The notes beneath the pieces were generated by a model. It saw only the letters and a list, made by a program, of their open reading frames with translations. It did no database searches and had not been told where the DNA came from. A program made the position numbers and the translations under genes. A DNA stretch of 35,404 nucleotides from Candidatus Woesearchaeota archaeon (GTDB taxonomy: Archaea; Nanobdellota; Nanobdellia; Woesearchaeales; J110): the NCBI GenBank assembly GCA_003694805.1, contig RFJU01000040.1:1-35404 (forward strand), given 5' to 3'. Below, piece after piece: positions 34,741 to 35,404 of the stretch. Within the stretch, counting starts at the first letter, position 1. Every line of letters begins with the position of its first letter.

Positions 34741-35325
34741 TTACTGCCAGGTAATCGTTGCGTGGCGTTGGGCGAGTACGGGTATGATTTCTGAGAGGAA
34801 GGTGTAGTAGTTCTCATATCCTGCGAGGAGGAGGGGGTGCTTGTATTCCGCATATTGTTTGATGAGTGTTTGTTGCCAAGAGGTTTTGGTGTGAAATTGC
34901 AGTGTTTTTCCAAGAATTTTTGATGGTGTGCTGGCTGCGTCCTCAAGTCGTGGGAGAATGACGATAATGCGGTCTTTGTGAAGCAGGGCGGTAAGGATTG
35001 GTGTTGGCGTGTGGAGTTTGTTAAGTTCTTCTCTCAGAAGGGCGGCTTCTGTTTTTTTCTTAGAAGGCAGTGTTTGGAGGCGTTCGATGGCATTTCTAGC
35101 GAGAAGGTTGCGGGAGAGCGGGTTTTGGAGGTTGATGGAGCAGAGATGGGCTCTTCCCACGACAGCCCAGCGAACCACGCCTTGTTCTCGAAGAGAATGT
35201 ATTGTTTTGTTAATGTGGGGGTATGCTTTGTTGAGGTTCTTCGAGATTTGGTGGATGCTGTATGCTTTGACGAGGTCTTGTGCGAAGAGCCCGACGAGCT
35301 CTTGCTCCAGTCGTTGCTTTGCCAC
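34741..35325 (-). CDS. Winged-helix transcription regulator with degenerate C-terminal domain (194 aa)
   Basis: Putative cytoplasmic DNA-binding regulator. Residues 1-75 fit a winged helix-turn-helix: helices around 3-20, a helix-turn-helix at 23-48 (IHQISKNLNKAYPHINKTIHSL), then a beta wing (GVVRWAVVGRAHLCSIN). Residues 90-194 are an alpha/beta region with LLHKDRIIVILPRLED and a final HPLLLAGYENYYTFL. This layout resembles archaeal wHTH proteins carrying a nucleotidyltransferase-like domain, but the GSxxxG and DxD active-site residues are missing, so it would be inactive; this comparison is inference. Translation starts at a GTG, supported by GGTGAGGG about nine bases upstream and a strong TATA box. 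It is the first gene of a unit that probably includes the 5905-aa gene, which begins 143 bp downstream. Confidence 0.75.
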   Translation of the reverse strand: MAKQRLEQELVGLFAQDLVKAYSIHQISKNLNKAYPHINKTIHSLREQGVVRWAVVGRAHLCSINLQNPLSRNLLARNAIERLQTLPSKKKTEAALLREELNKLHTPTPILTALLHKDRIIVILPRLEDAASTPSKILGKTLQFHTKTSWQQTLIKQYAEYKHPLLLAGYENYYTFLSEIIPVLAQRHATITWQ

Positions 35326-35334
35326 TGTGAAAAA

Positions 35335-35395
35335 CCCTCACCAGGTATACGTTATCACTGTCATTATTATACTTTTTTTATATAATAATATTTAA
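35335..35395 (-). promoter_or_regulatory. Promoter and ribosome binding site of the winged-helix gene with TATA-spanning inverted repeat
   Basis: On the minus strand a TATA box, TTATATAAAAAA, sits at 35375-35386. A start about 26 nt downstream would give a ~30-nt leader that includes the ribosome binding site GGTGAGGG (near 35335-35342) before the GTG at 35325. Two perfect 9-bp arms, ATTATTATA (35363-35371) and TATAATAAT (35381-35389), flank a 9-bp spacer and overlap the TATA box. The arms are pure A/T, so chance is possible, but the geometry suits autoregulation by the encoded dimeric regulator. Confidence 0.6.
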
Positions 35396-35404
35396 ACATT
35401 TGTA

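Overview
The window looks like a stretch of an archaeal chromosome, most likely from a DPANN-type lineage (Woesearchaeota/Pacearchaeota-like). That placement is inference, not a database result. The reasons are archaeal TATA boxes at suitable distances from gene starts, ATGA start/stop overlaps, small RHH and winged-helix regulators, and giant Thr/Asn/Ser-rich secreted proteins. These proteins are built from modules that I know from DPANN surface proteins: DUF2341, WxVxCxD Ig-like domains, CARDB and PGF-pre-PGF-like domains. All genes I can support lie on the minus strand. I see no tRNA, rRNA, CRISPR array or transposon.

Layout in the direction of transcription (right to left). (1) 35325-34741: a winged-helix regulator with a degenerate C-terminal domain, preceded by a good promoter with an inverted repeat across the TATA box. 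(2) 34597-16880: an intact 17.7-kb gene for a 5905-residue surface protein with six DUF2341 modules and many sugar-binding-like, LamG-like, IgGFc-binding-like and Ig-like modules. A 31-codon micro-ORF overlaps its start by ATGA. (3) A T-tract, then a promoter with a perfect 10-bp inverted repeat around the TATA box. (4) 16740-16489: an RHH regulator whose stop overlaps by ATGA the start of (5) 16492-5426, a second giant surface protein of 3688 residues with three C1q/TNF-like jelly rolls, FN3 and Ig-like modules and two DUF2341 modules. (6) 5378-3321: a surface protein with a C-terminal membrane anchor (685 aa). (7) 3324-1501: a secreted Ig-like protein (607 aa), ATGA-coupled to the previous gene. 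(8) 1406-186: a cytoplasmic coiled-coil protein (406 aa) with its own TATA box.

Together this reads as a cell-surface adhesion/envelope island. Two transcription units each place a small DNA-binding protein ahead of a giant exported protein, and the second unit adds two smaller envelope proteins, one of which can anchor in the membrane. The two giants and the 607-aa protein share modules, in places nearly identical at the DNA level, which points to recent duplication and module exchange. A role in cell-cell or host attachment is the natural hypothesis, but nothing in the sequence proves it.
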